A stretch of 64,000 nucleotides of DNA, taken from positions 44,470,019 through 44,534,018 of the forward strand of contig JBCFYV010000024.1 in NCBI GenBank assembly GCA_039000515.1. The letters run 5' to 3'. The stretch is from Timema cristinae. Lineage: Eukaryota > Arthropoda > Insecta > Phasmatodea > Timematidae. The notes beneath the pieces are model-generated. The model made no database searches, had not been told where the DNA came from, and saw only the letters and a list, made by a program, of their open reading frames with translations. Made by a program: the position numbers and the translations under genes. Below, one piece after another: positions 33,849 to 45,954 of this stretch (positions are counted from its first letter, which is position 1; each line of letters starts with the position of its first letter).

Positions 33849-34089
33849 CCAGGCCCAGGTTGAAAACAGTAATGTAATTGTAAAAATAAGATAGAATGCT
33901 AACCTTGATGGATTACACTATGGTGCAGCCTATAATATAGGTACATAGTGTAATCGGTCAAGGTAAAGACTTGGACACCTTTCAGGTTAAACTAAATGTA
34001 TACAATCGGTTAAGAAATATATTTTTAAAACGTGTGTACATAATAAGCACATTTTTACTATTTTATTTTCAACACAAGTGTTCTTTAAC

Positions 34090-34237
34090 TTAAATAAATG
34101 AGGAGGGTAGACAAAAGGAATGAACCCACATTTTCGTGGAAATAAGATGGGAACATTCGGAAGAGAATTTAACCTTGGCCTTCCCATAATTGTCAAATCG
34201 TCTCTATTGCAAGCCAAACGTTTTATGTCACCGTCCA
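34090..34237 (-). repeat. SINE B, diverged
   Basis: GGAATGAACCCACATTTTCGTGG and TTAACCTTGGCCTTCCCATAATTG align with the centre and box B region. The tail is lost. Confidence 0.5.
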
Positions 34238-34272
34238 ACTCTTTAGATTAACTGTGTGAGTATTCAAATATT

Positions 34273-34292
34273 TGTGTGTATATATATATATG

Positions 34293-34349
<57 letters not shown>
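34273..34349. repeat. Compound (TA)n(CA)n microsatellite
   Basis: (TA) runs with one interruption, then (AC)13. Confidence 0.96.
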
Positions 34350-34354
<5 letters not shown>

Positions 34355-35987
34355 ACAAAGGTTATTTGTAACAACTTACATGCGTGAAACTTTTTTTAGT
34401 ATTAAAGAGTGAGAGATGTGTATTTGTAAAACGACACTTATACTTATGAGAAAAGAAAAAAAAAAAAAAGTTGAGGTAGTATATTTTATAATTTACGGTA
34501 AATTCTATTTTTATAGTATAGTATAGTATACATTCTATTTTATAGTATAGTATAGTATAGTTCTGAGCTGTTTATCTCTAGTGAATGATTTTTAGCATAT
34601 GTAGGATTGGTTTACCTTGAAATTTATGATCTTCCCATTATTACTTAATTAATTTAAAATGTATTTTGTCTACTTAACGTAGGAATCACTATTTATAATT
34701 ATTATCAGTTTCAGTTGTAGTTTTGTAAATACCTTCTTTTTTCTAAATTTTGTGACATTTGAAACTACTTGATATAGAATAATTTAAAAATTAACCAACA
34801 TAGTTCATAGTTCGAAATAATATTTACATAATGTATTTATTAGAGCATTCATTCGAGTAATTTTGTAAACATATAAAAGTTGGTGAATATTTATAAGCTA
34901 TGAAGCGTGTGTTATTTCATGTGCTAAGCATATTCATAAAGTTATGCTTATACACGAATGGAAATATATTTCGATAGTGAGGTATTTTAGTACCTATATA
35001 GTGTTGCCATTAATAACAATTTGAAACTAAAATGATTTATTTGTTTAAGCCTGAGGGACTGTTGAATCATAAAATATGAATGTACAATACAATATTCTCA
35101 CTCTTGTCTTATCAGTCTCAAAAATGGAAAACACAAGAGAAAGCGTTTCCATGAATGCGTATGGATACAAAAATTTGTTCGAAGTTTTGAAGTGAGCTTT
35201 GCGGCACTTGATTAAATCTACGGATACTTAAAAATATCAAAGCAGTATGTGACTAATCAAGTTTATAGCTAATTGATCGTGTGGGTTCTTAATCTATGAC
35301 TGAATTATCTATTTATTACGATAGAACCATTTCCTACACAGCTGACTTCTATCACTACCTCAAAAATATGTCACGCTTCACTAATGATGTCTTGCTATCA
35401 ATCTTTTATTATTAAAAAAAAACACTAAGCCCTTGCAAAACTTTCATAAATTCAACCTCCCCTCCATAAAAAATGATTTAGTCTTTTGTTGGGTTGTTGA
35501 AATTAAATACTCAGCGAAGTGTATACACAAAATAGCAAAGAGTTTATTTTCGGTAAATGATACAAATTATTGTTAGATTTTTCTATTAACTTAAATTTTA
35601 AACTGACAATGTGTTTTAACTTGAGTATGCAATGCGAGAAGTTGGTAAAAAAATTACTATCCACTGAATTCTTATTCATCGCTGTAGGATTTGTATTAGT
35701 TGAGAAAAAGGGAATGCTGACAACAGAAATAATATAGAGGGTGATTTCTCTATTATTGTAATATTTTCTGAAACACACATTTAAAATAAAAGATTAATAA
35801 TATTTACTTTTATTTGCAATGTGAACACCGAATGGTTTAATTAAAAGGGGATGGGCTGATTTCCATGAATAATCTGCCATGGATTAACTACATTTTAATT
35901 AATTTTATGTTTTATGGCTCTATCAGAATATACAATGTTTTTTATAATTTGATTATATAGTTGTAATACTATCCGCTACACTTTTCA
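34350..35987. other. Unannotated AT-rich stretch
   Basis: A (TATAG)n-like short tandem lies at 34513-34560 (GTATAGTATAGTATA repeated). A 91-codon minus-strand frame at 35503-35778 shows no motif. No gene can be supported. Confidence 0.4.
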
Positions 35988-36115
35988 AATGGTGTCTAGG
36001 GCAGCACTCTCGTATTATTCTGGTCTGCTGGTGATGGGAGTTCAAGGTTCGAATTCCGGTCGGGTATACATCATTAGATGCGTACAACCTTAACAGGTAA
36101 TAATACACGGTAATT
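35988..36115 (+). repeat. SINE B, plus half of a tail-to-tail pair
   Basis: TGGTGTCTAGGGCAGCACTCTCG (head), GGTTCGAATTCCGGTCGGGTA (box B), then a deletion to a shortened tail. Confidence 0.65.
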
Positions 36116-36129
36116 AAAAATGTTCTTTT

Positions 36130-36375
36130 TAGTACCAGCGTCTTACTACCTGTCAGGTTGTACGCATATGTACTAATTACATTAATGTGTTAGGAATTGA
36201 TGGCTTAATTTAGAGAAAGTGCACTTACATTTGCGTGTAGGAATAGTAAAAAAACATTTAGTTTAAATCACCCTCAGTGCACTCAACTGGATTGAACCCT
36301 GATTTCTTCCTATTCGACAATTTAGTGTATTGCGAGAGTGGCGCCTTAGACCATGGGTTCACCGAAGAAGGCAAA
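36130..36375 (-). repeat. SINE B, full length
   Basis: TAGTACCAGCGTCTTACTACC tail, GTGCACTTACATTTGCGTG centre, box B GGATTGAACCCTG, head GGCGCCTTAGACCATGGGTTC. Confidence 0.8.
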
Positions 36376-37185
36376 AATTACATTTTATGATAATATAATT
36401 TTGAATGTTACATTTTTTTTTAACAATCGACATTTATTAAAATAACAGGTTCGTGATTTTTGGTTTGGTTTCGAAGGAATACGAAAATAAATATTTTTTC
36501 TTATTTTATTTTCTATTGACACCATAATGATTCGTAAATTAAATTATAATTTAAAAAATAAGATTTTTATGTTGTATTTCTTCTAACTCTTCTGTTTACT
36601 TTCTCCAATAATAAAAAAAGAAATTTTAAGTACTGAACAATATTATTTCGAGATTTTAATTAAGAAATACCATTTTCTAACATAAGAATAAGTTAGTTAA
36701 CAATGAAACTTAAGATGCAAGGCTTAGTATCCTTTTTAAAGCAATATTTGATGATATATGATCTCAATATTCCAAATAATGTCAATGCAGGACGTCATGA
36801 TTTAGTGTATCTGTCTATGACTGTGTACTAATAAATACGTATATTAATTTTTGATAATAATTTTTATTGATACATATTTATATAAAAGAACGGCTAAATA
36901 TTAATTCATTTGAAAAATGTAAAAATAATTAAAACATTATATATATAAGTTGTGAGTTTCAACACATGGGATAGAAATCTGTGGGTGGGGATTAGATGGG
37001 TAGCTTGTCAAATTAGTATGGGTGCATTTCCAATAATTACACCCTATCTCCAGTTTGAGATAGTTATAATCAGTCCACCAATTTACACTGTATCTCTTAC
37101 AGATTAATTTTAATGTTATCTTCCCATCTGCGTCTTCCCAAAGGTCGCTTCCCCATTTGATTTACCATTCAATACCTTGTGCACG
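36376..37185. other. Unannotated AT-rich stretch
   Basis: Nothing recognised. Confidence 0.4.
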
Positions 37186-37187
37186 AG

Positions 37188-37316
37188 TCTAGATTATTTT
37201 ATTCGTGCTGCATGTCCTGGGACTTTGAACAAGATTCTAGATTTTTTTATTCGTGCCGCATGTCCTGGGACCCTGAGCACGATTCTAGATTATTTTATTC
37301 GTGCATCATGTCCTGG
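37188..37316 (+). repeat. 48-bp tandem repeat, 2.7 copies
   Basis: Units start TCTAGATT at 37188, 37236 and 37284 and contain TTTATTCGTGC and CATGTCCTGGGAC. The period is exactly 48 bp (16 codons). In the frame starting at 37188 all three units are open (SRLFYSC.MSWD..), with a stop soon after the last one. Confidence 0.93.
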
Positions 37317-38469
37317 CTACGGTAATCTGTGAGATTTGACTATACATCTTTATTAAAAAGGTTGATGTTCAAATACCACAATGAGCATGACTACTATTCA
37401 AGAACTGTTTGGCCTAATATGTTTAGAAAATAAACTAAACCTATATATTTCAGCCATTTTGTTATTTTACTGAAAAAGGGGCACCTTAACTTGCTTGCAT
37501 TCCCTTTCCACCTTAAGTTGATACACATACTCTTAAGAGATGGTTTAACAGAAAGGAATAAAATAGATTTTATTATGTTTATATATTAGGTTTATAGATA
37601 ATTTTTTCCTTTTATTATAATCATCATTGTTACTCAAATGAATCGATATTATAGCCTCTACAAGTCTCGTAAACTAGCCTAGATAACGCCACGACCGTAT
37701 AGGGAGGGGGTTGCGAGTTGCGACTTATAGGTTGAACACCACAGCTTTAAACAGTAACATACAACAATATAGAAATCTAATAAATATTCATAGACACCCA
37801 ATTACTGCCTCCATCATGTAATAAGCCGAACAATATTGTTAATGAACCCAATTTGTCTTTCCTTTCTAAGTCTTAGCATCAACGTTGTAAAGATATTAAC
37901 GACAAACTTGCTTACTAATACTAGGTTACAGTTTGCCCTTTTAACATTTGTTAAGGGATTTATTCATCTTTGAAGGCTTTAGTTGTTTAAAAATAAACAG
38001 ATTTTTAATTTAACGGGAGCATTGTTAATTCAGTATTTTATAAATTTATTTATCAAACTTTTTTCAATGATAAATACCCTCAAGTCATGTGTGAATTATA
38101 TGTTATTTATTATAAAGGTTTTTACTAAACAAAATTTATTTTTGATTAGATTTGATTCTGGAGATGGCCAATCAAACATGATTCTCGGAATAGATTTTTT
38201 AATTTACTATTATTTATATTAGTTATATACATATACATTTAGTTGGTTAGATTTTAATTGATTGTTTTACAAATAATTATGCTTTGTATGACTAATAAAA
38301 AAGAAAAAGTTATATTTCTACAGTAAGATAGACTCTTAAATAAAAATACACCCAGACATCACGTGTTGGCTATGAAGGTTAGGGTTTCCCCTTTAGATAA
38401 GCGTAATCAATAAAGTTAGACCCAAATTAGATGGTGTGATAAAAATTCGTCAAGATGGTATTCATGATT
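37317..38469. other. Unannotated AT-rich stretch
   Basis: A 79-codon frame at 37983-38222 is Phe/Ile/Leu-rich through AT bias and is not called. Confidence 0.4.
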
Positions 38470-38660
38470 TTTTAGTGACGGAGTGGTTAGGCTTTTAAAT
38501 CTCTGGTGGATGTACTTAAGGGTGTTTTTTTCCCCCTAAATTCTTCTCAATTCTTCTAAAAATGTCAATGCATGTATGTACATTTTCTCTAAATTATACC
38601 TTCTTAATTCCATACCAGTTACCGCAATTTAAATACGTATAGTCTGACTCGTATTAAAAA
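38470..38660 (+). repeat. SINE B, decayed
   Basis: TGACGGAGTGGTTAGGC, CTAAATTCTTCTCAATTC, CTCTAAATTATACCTTC and AGTTACCGCAATTTAAATACG preserve the family order only loosely. Confidence 0.4.
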
Positions 38661-39460
38661 TAATGTATGGAAAAATAGATAATTTGTGATCATGTTGAAA
38701 GTCTAAGGAAATCTAACATAAATATAAAAACAATATTAGTTATTTCTCTAAATATTTTATATCATGGAATATAGTTTTAAACAGTATCTTTTGATGACTA
38801 GTATTTATGTTTCTCTTTACTGTGTTTTGATATTCTCGTTTATCTTTGTTTAAAAATATGAATTAAGTTAATGAATCAACAAAAGACATTTGGTTTTAAC
38901 AAACGGAATATTTAGTTGTACCTACTCCCATGGTGTAGCAAAAAGTAAACACACACAAAATTCTCTTCTCAAGATGTTTCACTGTAAAGCATTATATTAT
39001 GTTTTCCCTTAAGATTTGTCTTTGTTTGCATAAAGACAATAGGACTACACGGCCTTCTGTCGATGTCCCAGATTCCCTGGGCCAATAATTCACTTTCTCT
39101 CAGCTCTTCGCATAGAAAATATATATTTAGAGACGAAAAACGACTTAAAGTACAAACTATTGAATCTTAGGCTACCCCATATTTCCATTCACTCTTTAAA
39201 CTCTTACAATTTAAATCAAACAATCTAAAAAAAATAGTAGCACTCAGATAAAATATTTATTAAATCTTTTGTTCACTAATGGCCTTTCTAGAATATCTTT
39301 ATACATTTTTATGGTTTTCGTACTTGTTCCCATACCGGTCATCGCCTATTTACAAATTTTTGTAGATTCATATTTTTTCTCTCTCTGTTTAATCCATATC
39401 CTGATTATTATTAATTTCTCATATAGAAAGAGAATTGTGAACGTGAAATATCTTACCTCC

Positions 39461-39465
<5 letters not shown>
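38661..39465. other. Unannotated AT-rich stretch
   Basis: Nothing recognised. Confidence 0.4.

Positions 39466-39518
<53 letters not shown>
39466..39518. repeat. (TA)n microsatellite, ~53 bp
   Basis: Pure alternation. It generates the Ile-Tyr repeats of two overlapping spurious frames on both strands. Confidence 0.97.
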
Positions 39519-39521
<3 letters not shown>

Positions 39522-39548
39522 TGTATTCAGGTTTTATGAGCACTCTAA

Positions 39549-39750
39549 GGTCCAGTTTCATAGTCAAATTTAGTACGCCTCAAGTGCGGCGCTACACTAA
39601 CTACATGATGACACCTACCTAAACCAGAATGGAATGGGCCAGATTCATATGCGAGAACGGCCCATTCCATTCGAGTTTAGGTAGGTGTCGTCATGTACTT
39701 AGTGTAGCGCCGCACTTGAGGCGTACTAAATTTGACTATGAAACTGGGCC
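39549..39750. mobile_element. 202-bp near-perfect palindromic MITE, Harbinger-like
   Basis: Two 92-bp arms differ at about five positions and are separated by 18 bp (AGATTCATATGCGAGAAC). The ends are GG(T/C)CCAGTTTCATAG and its complement. The triplet TAA lies directly outside both ends (39546-39548 and 39751-39753). A 3-bp TAA duplication and GG-start TIRs fit PIF/Harbinger MITEs (inference). It has no coding capacity. Arm similarity implies recent formation or gene conversion. Confidence 0.85.
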
Positions 39751-39753
39751 TAA

Positions 39754-41254
39754 GTCTAAAAGTTTAGGCTTTTAAATTTGGTTTGTTCCCATAGAATTCT
39801 ATCCCAATTTTTTATGTACCTGGGGCTCTAACCAATACATTTTGGTAGGTTTCTTTCAAACTTGATACTAAGAAGTTATATAGTCACACATCGAGGTTAT
39901 TTTAGCCCTTAAAAAAGAGTGATTTACCAATTTTTGAAATTTTGAAAAAAAAAATCTTTTAAATCTAAGTCTAGATAATTTAGATAGGTAACAATGTATA
40001 ATATTTGTGTATGAGGGGGATAGGGATGAGGGATTGGGATTTGATGAGGCTAGGTTATGATGACAAATTTTTGAAAATTGAAAAGGTTTTTAAAATATTT
40101 CTTACGATTTTGTTCAAAATTGATATCCGAGGAGAACTTAAAATTAAAAGTTACATTTACTATTTGATTTTTGGTGAATAATTAAATTGACTGATGATAA
40201 TTTTTTAAATTGACATCTATCGAAAATAAATATACCTATTTTGTTTAAAATAGGTATGAGGAGTATTTGGCATAAAAAATAGCACTGTGTATTTGTTTTT
40301 AGGGATAAATTTACTATACGTTGATTTACAAAAGGCTAATATTTGAAAATATTTTTTGAAAAAAATGAAAAGCAGTCTCACGTTTTTGTTAAAAAAAATG
40401 GGTATCTGAGTGGTGTTTTATGTGATGAATAAGAATATTTTCCCCCTTTTCTTCAAAAAAAGTAATTGTATGTTTGTTTATTGATAACTGCTTTTTAAAT
40501 ACTTATTCATGAGTGATGATAAACTATATTGGAAAGTAGGAATAGTTACGTTTATTGTGATTGTATTTATTGTTATTACATCGGATTTCTACTCTGTATT
40601 TCTACTTTGTTTGAGACACATTCAAACAGCTTTAATAACTTATTAATTTTGTAGTTAATGCGGTTAGTTATTGTTAGTCATATTAATTATTATTGCTGAA
40701 TTCCTTGTTATATCCAATCCTTTGATTTGGTCTAGTCTGGTCTGAAATCCGAACGTATATAGAGGTCCTTAACAAACATTCTTAGTCACGTCTCCCCATT
40801 CAAGTATTAGTGCATCAAAATCGGCTTAGTATACCTTGTATATGAGACAAGCCATCTGCTTTAATAAGAAGTTCAAGTGCGTTTCTGAAACGGCGCATTG
40901 TTCATATTAATATCCCCTGTACTATAACCACAAAGGGAAGAAAATTTAAAGAATCCGTTTAGCGAAACGCTGAGTTTGGGAAGTCCTGAAATTTGTTATT
41001 ATTAAATTAGTCGTTATTTAAAATCATGGCTTAAGCCAAAGTGTAGGTGAAATAGTTAAAGAGTTTGTTTTATAATTTTAAAAAAAATCTAGTGAAAATA
41101 TTAAATGTATTTTTAGGGATCTTACAATAGAATGTTGAGGTTCTATAAAAGTTAATAGTTGAACATAAATCTAGTTTTCCTCATACAAACACATCAATTT
41201 TATTTTATAATTAGGATCGCAAAATAACATTTTATAAATTATTTGTTTTAATGC
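39754..41254. other. Unannotated AT-rich stretch
   Basis: 39930-40420 has the TTTTGAAATTTTGAAAAAAAA texture of the AT-rich dispersed repeats but no assignable ends. No exon seen. Confidence 0.35.
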
Positions 41255-41707
41255 TCTAAGGTAGGATGGAAGGGGAAGCTAGAAAAGGTTAAGTGTTTTT
41301 CAAGTTTTCATAGCAAAATAGGCTGAAATAATCAAAATATTGCTCCCGTTTTAACGCAGAGCTTAATTTTCTTCACATGTTGATATCAACAGTTCCGGAA
41401 TATCTGTCATGAGCATGGTGGCATTATCTAACAAACTTTTTAAATGAAAAGAAAAAGTTGTCATTAAATTCCAGGACACCCTTGACAGATATTCAAGCCA
41501 AAAGTCCCAGGTTTGATTCCCCTGTCTAGATGTCATTTTTAAATCTTCAGAAGATATTCAAGAAGTTTTGAGGTCACCGTGTGAAGAAAATTAAACTCTG
41601 TTTGTACTGGAGAAATATTTTATTTATTTTTGGCAAACAACTTTTTTAGTTATAAAAACACACACTGAAAAAATACCGACACACGCGTTCACTTCCATCT
41701 CACCTTA
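41255..41707. mobile_element. Long-TIR MITE, best-preserved copy
   Basis: The left end TAAGGTAGGATGGAAGGGGAAGC is inverted at the right (ACTTCCATCTCACCTTA). Inner TIR blocks also match (TTAATTTTCTTCACA with its complement, and TACTGGAGAAATATT with its decayed partner). A nested inner inverted pair is present: GGAATATCTGTCATG at left and TTGACAGATATTC at right. TIRs total roughly 120 bp per side. A box-B-like CCAGGTTTGATTCCCC sits at 41509. Confidence 0.65.
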
Positions 41708-42495
41708 AAAGAGAAACTCTTTATTCTCTCAGATGTGGTTGTCCACACAAGTCATAATAGAGGGGGAGTTGGGGCTGTCATAATAGGCCGAAGCTAACTA
41801 CGACAGTAGATCCCCTACGGGGGGGGAACTCTCCTATTGTTCCCTACCAAAACTCACTTGTCATCGCGATGTCACTGACATTTTGGATGATCCACACCCA
41901 CACCCCGGTGACCCTGACCACATCTATTGTGTATCAGTGTCAGCCCTCATTATACGCGAAACGCCGCCGTTACTTCATTGTGTGTGCAAGGACTAGCTTT
42001 CGGTAGTCAACGAACGGATGCCTGCCTTCCTGCTAACTAGAGCTGGCTTCACTCATTTCTATGGAAATTCAATCGAGACGGTAGAGGGAGAAGGGGGAGT
42101 GGGGGGGCAAGTTAAAGTGTTTGAAGAGCTAGGAAGAGGAGGGAAGGTTCGAGTGAATGAATATGGATGTTTTGTAGTTTTAGTCAAGGATATCAAGAGA
42201 GAAACGGTCGACAAAAAAAAAAAAAAAAAATTACCCGAGCCATGAGGGGTTTAAAAGCTTGATGTTTATTGGATACTGTCTTCACTCCGCTGCGGGAATA
42301 AGTCAAGCTGACATTTCGTGGGTATTTAGTATTGGGATGAGCTTAGTTTTTAATTAATTGCTTCGAAGGTTATTGTAGCCATATATTTGGATTACTCGTT
42401 CCATTAGGTTCGCTAACATTTTGGCCCATTAAAGTATGTCGTTAATAATGATTTGTTAGTAGAAATGTAAACTAAATTACGGAACGCTTTTTTTT
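41708..42495. other. GC-rich unique-looking block
   Basis: 41740-42240 is clearly less AT-rich (for example CACCCCGGTGACCCTGACC and CGAAACGCCGCCG), with G-runs and no repeat signature. A 75-codon plus-strand frame (42018-42245) is Gly-rich by composition and ends in A18. This could be regulatory or untranslated sequence; no gene is supported. Confidence 0.35.
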
Positions 42496-42497
42496 TA

Positions 42498-42735
42498 TCG
42501 CCGTCTCTTTCAACCTGTTTTGTGTTGTACGCTTATATGAACATTACTCTAATGGGATAGTAATGAGGAATGAAGCATTTTAGAGGTACTATACCTACAT
42601 TTGCATGGAAGGATAGTGGGGAACCATTCAGGAAAAAACTAGCCAAAGGATTTGAACCCATATATTCTCGTCTTCAGCTGGCCAGTCAAACACGAGAGTA
42701 GTGTCATAGACCTTTTGACCACCGAAGTGGGTTAC
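42498..42735 (-). repeat. SINE B, full-length, diverged
   Basis: ATCGCCGTCTCTTTCAACC tail, GTACTATACCTACATTTGC centre, box B GGATTTGAACCC and head GTGTCATAGACCTTTTGACC. Confidence 0.7.
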
Positions 42736-43265
42736 GGGAATATTGAACAATGTTAAATAATAGTGACCAAAGGTTTTGTTTGCAGGCCTATTTTTTTACG
42801 TTCTTTTATAAATAAGTTTTGTTAGTAATAAATCCGAAATAAATATACCTAATAATTTATTTTATGTTCAAATAAATACAAATGAAAAAGTAAATATTCT
42901 TATAGAAACAAATGTATCGATTTGACGATCTTTACTAATAGCTATAAACCTATTAGTTTAATTAGTGTCAGTTTGATGTTATTTGAAATTAAGTTCCTTA
43001 TAATCATTGTACTTATTAATATGAATCAATAAGCTTAGACTATCATCAGAGCTCTTAATTTTTACATAACGCAACTTAATTGTTAAAATACTGGGATAGT
43101 GGAAGTGTTTAGAAATAATATTTAACAATTTTTGACGTGAATACGTCTTTAAATTTGCTACCATACGGGGGCAATCCAAAAAACCTAATGATAACAAAAT
43201 CGGGGGATACAGTTTGGCGTTGTAGTTTCGAATCTATCCTCTATCCAAAATTAAATTATACCAAT
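42736..43265. other. Unannotated AT-rich stretch
   Basis: A 72-codon minus-strand frame at 42979-43197 shows no motif. Confidence 0.4.
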
Positions 43266-43294
43266 GGATAGCTAAAGGATCAAACAATGCATTA

Positions 43295-43375
43295 CGATAC
43301 GCGAGAACAGAGACGCATCGCGCGCGGTGGAGGGGGAGGCGCCGCCATTTTGAGGTTATTTTGCTGCGTATCGAG
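43295..43375 (-). promoter_or_regulatory. CpG-rich block with YY1-like site
   Basis: In an AT-rich region, 43305-43355 is dense in CpG (ACGCATCGCGCGCGG and GGCGCCGCC). It contains GCCGCCATTTTG, whose complement CAAAATGGCGGC is a strong YY1-type motif, usually found at TSSs or start codons of housekeeping genes. On the minus strand this site provides an ATG in good context with an 18-codon Ala/Pro frame (MAAPPPPP...). I infer a possible promoter or first exon. No downstream exon is identified. Confidence 0.3.
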
Positions 43376-44716
43376 ATTTGCAATTAGTATAACTTTTGAC
43401 TAGGAGAAGCTACGATGTTCGTTTAAGTTTTAATCGTCAGCTGTCGTCCAAATCTATCGATTGTTATATAAAACATTAGTTTAAAGTAGTGACAGTGAAT
43501 ATAATAAGGTGTTAGAATAAAAATATTTTATTTAAAAAAAATATATAACCCGTTACATAAACGTATTCACGTACAACACACGGCCGTGTCCATGACACAG
43601 CCACTCCTCACTTTTTTTTAATTGGTTTTAGATACTAGCCACTTTGGTGTAGGCCTGCTCCTCATGATATAATAACGGACAAAACAAAATGCTGTTTGGC
43701 TTTTGTATGTTCCGTCCAATCCAATTATACCAAACATTTAGTGTTGATTTAACTATATAAACATGTACTTGTGTTCAAACGAGCTCGACACAAAATAAAG
43801 TTAAATAGGTCCATAAAAAATACAACAGTAAATCTTAAAGCTAGAGAGAGAGAGAGAGAGAAAAAAACCGGAGCCAATTATTCGCATCCTTTTGAAGTGA
43901 CACAAAGCGTAGGGGTGCGGTTGGTTGTATTTCCTGAGACATCAGAGAATCAATCCTTTTGAAGTTTCCTGCAGACATCCTGTCTGTTTAAAAAAGACTA
44001 TTGGAAATGAAATTGAAAAAATAGGGGATAACAAGGTTTTCACTAAATGTGTTATTTGTAAAGATGTAATTACACCTTTTTTCGATTCCGATTATTAAGT
44101 TCGACCTCTATTCTTCTATTATAGATTTCAATTTTTGGAACATTTTCTATTTTATTATTTAAAAAAAGTATCTAATCTAATTTAAAAACACATTTATTCA
44201 ACTTCATAGAGCAAAAAAAACTTTTAAAAATGTAAATAATAAAAAAGTTCATTTTTTTAACAAAGAAAAAGATCCGTTTACCAAGTATTAAAGCATATTT
44301 CATAACATTAATAAAATAATTAGGAGTTACATTAGAAATCATGTATTTTTACCTTCAAGTAAAGCCTCGCCGAGTCAAATAATTAAAAAAAAACCACTGT
44401 ATAACAAACAATATTGTCGAAACATCTAGTCTTTTAAATTGACCAAATAAGGTTGTTAGCTGGTTTGTAAAATTCGTTGCGTCATAAACAACAATAATAA
44501 CACTTTTTTCATCTAAAATATTATATTAATACACTTTTGTCCTATTCTGTGATTTTTTTTCCCCCCTCTTCCCAATACACAAGTCTATATTTTTTCTTTT
44601 CAATTGCTTTAAAAATGATTATGTAAGTCAGGGTTCTTTATAATCTAATTCAAGATACTTATTTTAAGATCCATACGAGTCTCGAACACCACACCCTTAT
44701 AGATCTCTCGTTTAAG
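43376..44716. other. Unannotated AT-rich stretch
   Basis: Contains (AG)n at 43840-43860. Frames here are short and featureless. Confidence 0.4.
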
Positions 44717-45285
44717 CTTCATGGAGTGAGCGCCCGTCCCCCAAGCGAGCCATACCGACCGAGCGGCCGCTACCATTAGTGATAATAGTATTATTATTAG
44801 CACCGCGTCTTACTACCCGTTCGGGTTATACGCTCTTACGCTAATGTGTAATGATAGGGTGATTGTGAGATGAAATGAAGGACCTACAGTTTAACGTGGA
44901 ATCCGAACCACGTGGAGGCCTGGCAATCCCACATTCACAAGATGTTTGTCAGAGGTGAAGGAAGGGTTTGGAAATCAGATAAATCTGTGCCAGGACCGAG
45001 GATTGAACCCCGGCCGCCAGCACAGAAGTCTGGTGATAAAAGTAAAAACATTCGCGGATAGAGGGTGCCATGTGGTCAACTCAGAGCCCTCCGGCCATTA
45101 ATCTCAGTTTTCTAGTCCAGAGCCGCTTCTTCTATGTTCAATAGCTCCTCAAATTGTCCTGTTCGAGACTGAGTCTGACCCTATTCCAGAAACACTGCTT
45201 CACAGAAAATATCCAAAGTGCCGGGGATCGAATCCAGGACCTCTTTATTTGTAGCCAGGAAATTTGAACACTAGATCACAGAGGC
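44717..45285 (-). repeat. SINE E, split by a SINE A
   Basis: The two parts, 44717-44790 and 45033-45285, are continuous in the uninterrupted copy at 12932-13241. On the minus strand the head has box A TGATCTAGTG and box B GGATTCGATCCCCGG. Confidence 0.85.
44791..45032 (-). repeat. SINE A nested in SINE E, 5'-truncated
   Basis: It runs from (ATT)n and the tail to CCAGCACAGAAGTCTG, missing the first ~35 bp of the head including box A. The TSD is GTGATAATAGTA (44779-44790) versus GTGATAAAAGTA (45033-45044). Confidence 0.93.
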
Positions 45286-45403
45286 ATTTCAAGAGCCTAA
45301 AAGTCTGAATCTTTAGCTCAGCTTATAGCGAGCGCTTCTGTATCTAATCTTAAGGTACAAGGCACGATTTCTGGTTTGACCACCTACCTTACAAGATGAT
45401 GGG

Positions 45404-45700
45404 GGTGACCTGGTGTCTAGGGGTAAGGTGTCAGACTTCTGTGCTGGCGGCCAGGGTTCAATCCTCGGTCCCGGCACAGATTTATCTGATTTCCAAACCC
45501 TTCCTTCACCTCTGACAAGACATCTTGTGAATATGGGGAATGCCAGGCCTCCACCGTGGTTCGGATTCCACGTTAAACTGTAAGTCCTCTATTAATCTCA
45601 CATCACCCTACCATTACACATTAGCGTAAGTGCGTATAACCCGAATGGGTAGTAAGACGCGTGCTAATAATAATATTAATAATAATAATAATAATAATAA
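45404..45700 (+). repeat. SINE A, full length
   Basis: Head GGTGACCTGGTGTCTAGGGG (one G missing), body and tail AAGACGCGTGCTAATAATAAT (one G missing). Long (AAT)n extends to 45710. Confidence 0.88.
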
Positions 45701-45759
45701 TATGGGATAGCTAGCAGCAGGGCTACTTATTGGTAGATCTTTCTGCTCTTGATTAGTTA

Positions 45760-45935
45760 TACTTATCACATGTTAGAGTTATTCGCATATATACTAAATT
45801 AAATATTTTAATGTGTTAGGAATGAGTAAAGTTGAATCTTAAAAGAAATGTAGATACGTTTGTATAGAGGGAGAGGGGAAAATCATTTAAGAAAAAAAAA
45901 ACTTTCTCAGTAAGCCCGACCTAGTTTTTAGCCCC
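45760..45935 (-). repeat. SINE B, minus half of a head-to-head pair
   Basis: GTTATTCGCATATATACTAAAT, GTAAAGTTGAATCTTAAAAG and AGGGAGAGGGGAAAATCATTT. The head is lost. Confidence 0.6.
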
Positions 45936-45954
45936 TATATTACCGTTTTTGTAA

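Noticed and set aside
39269..39622. 117-codon frame with (IY)n repeats, and its minus-strand partner
   Set aside because: Both are produced by the (TA)n microsatellite and part of the palindromic MITE.
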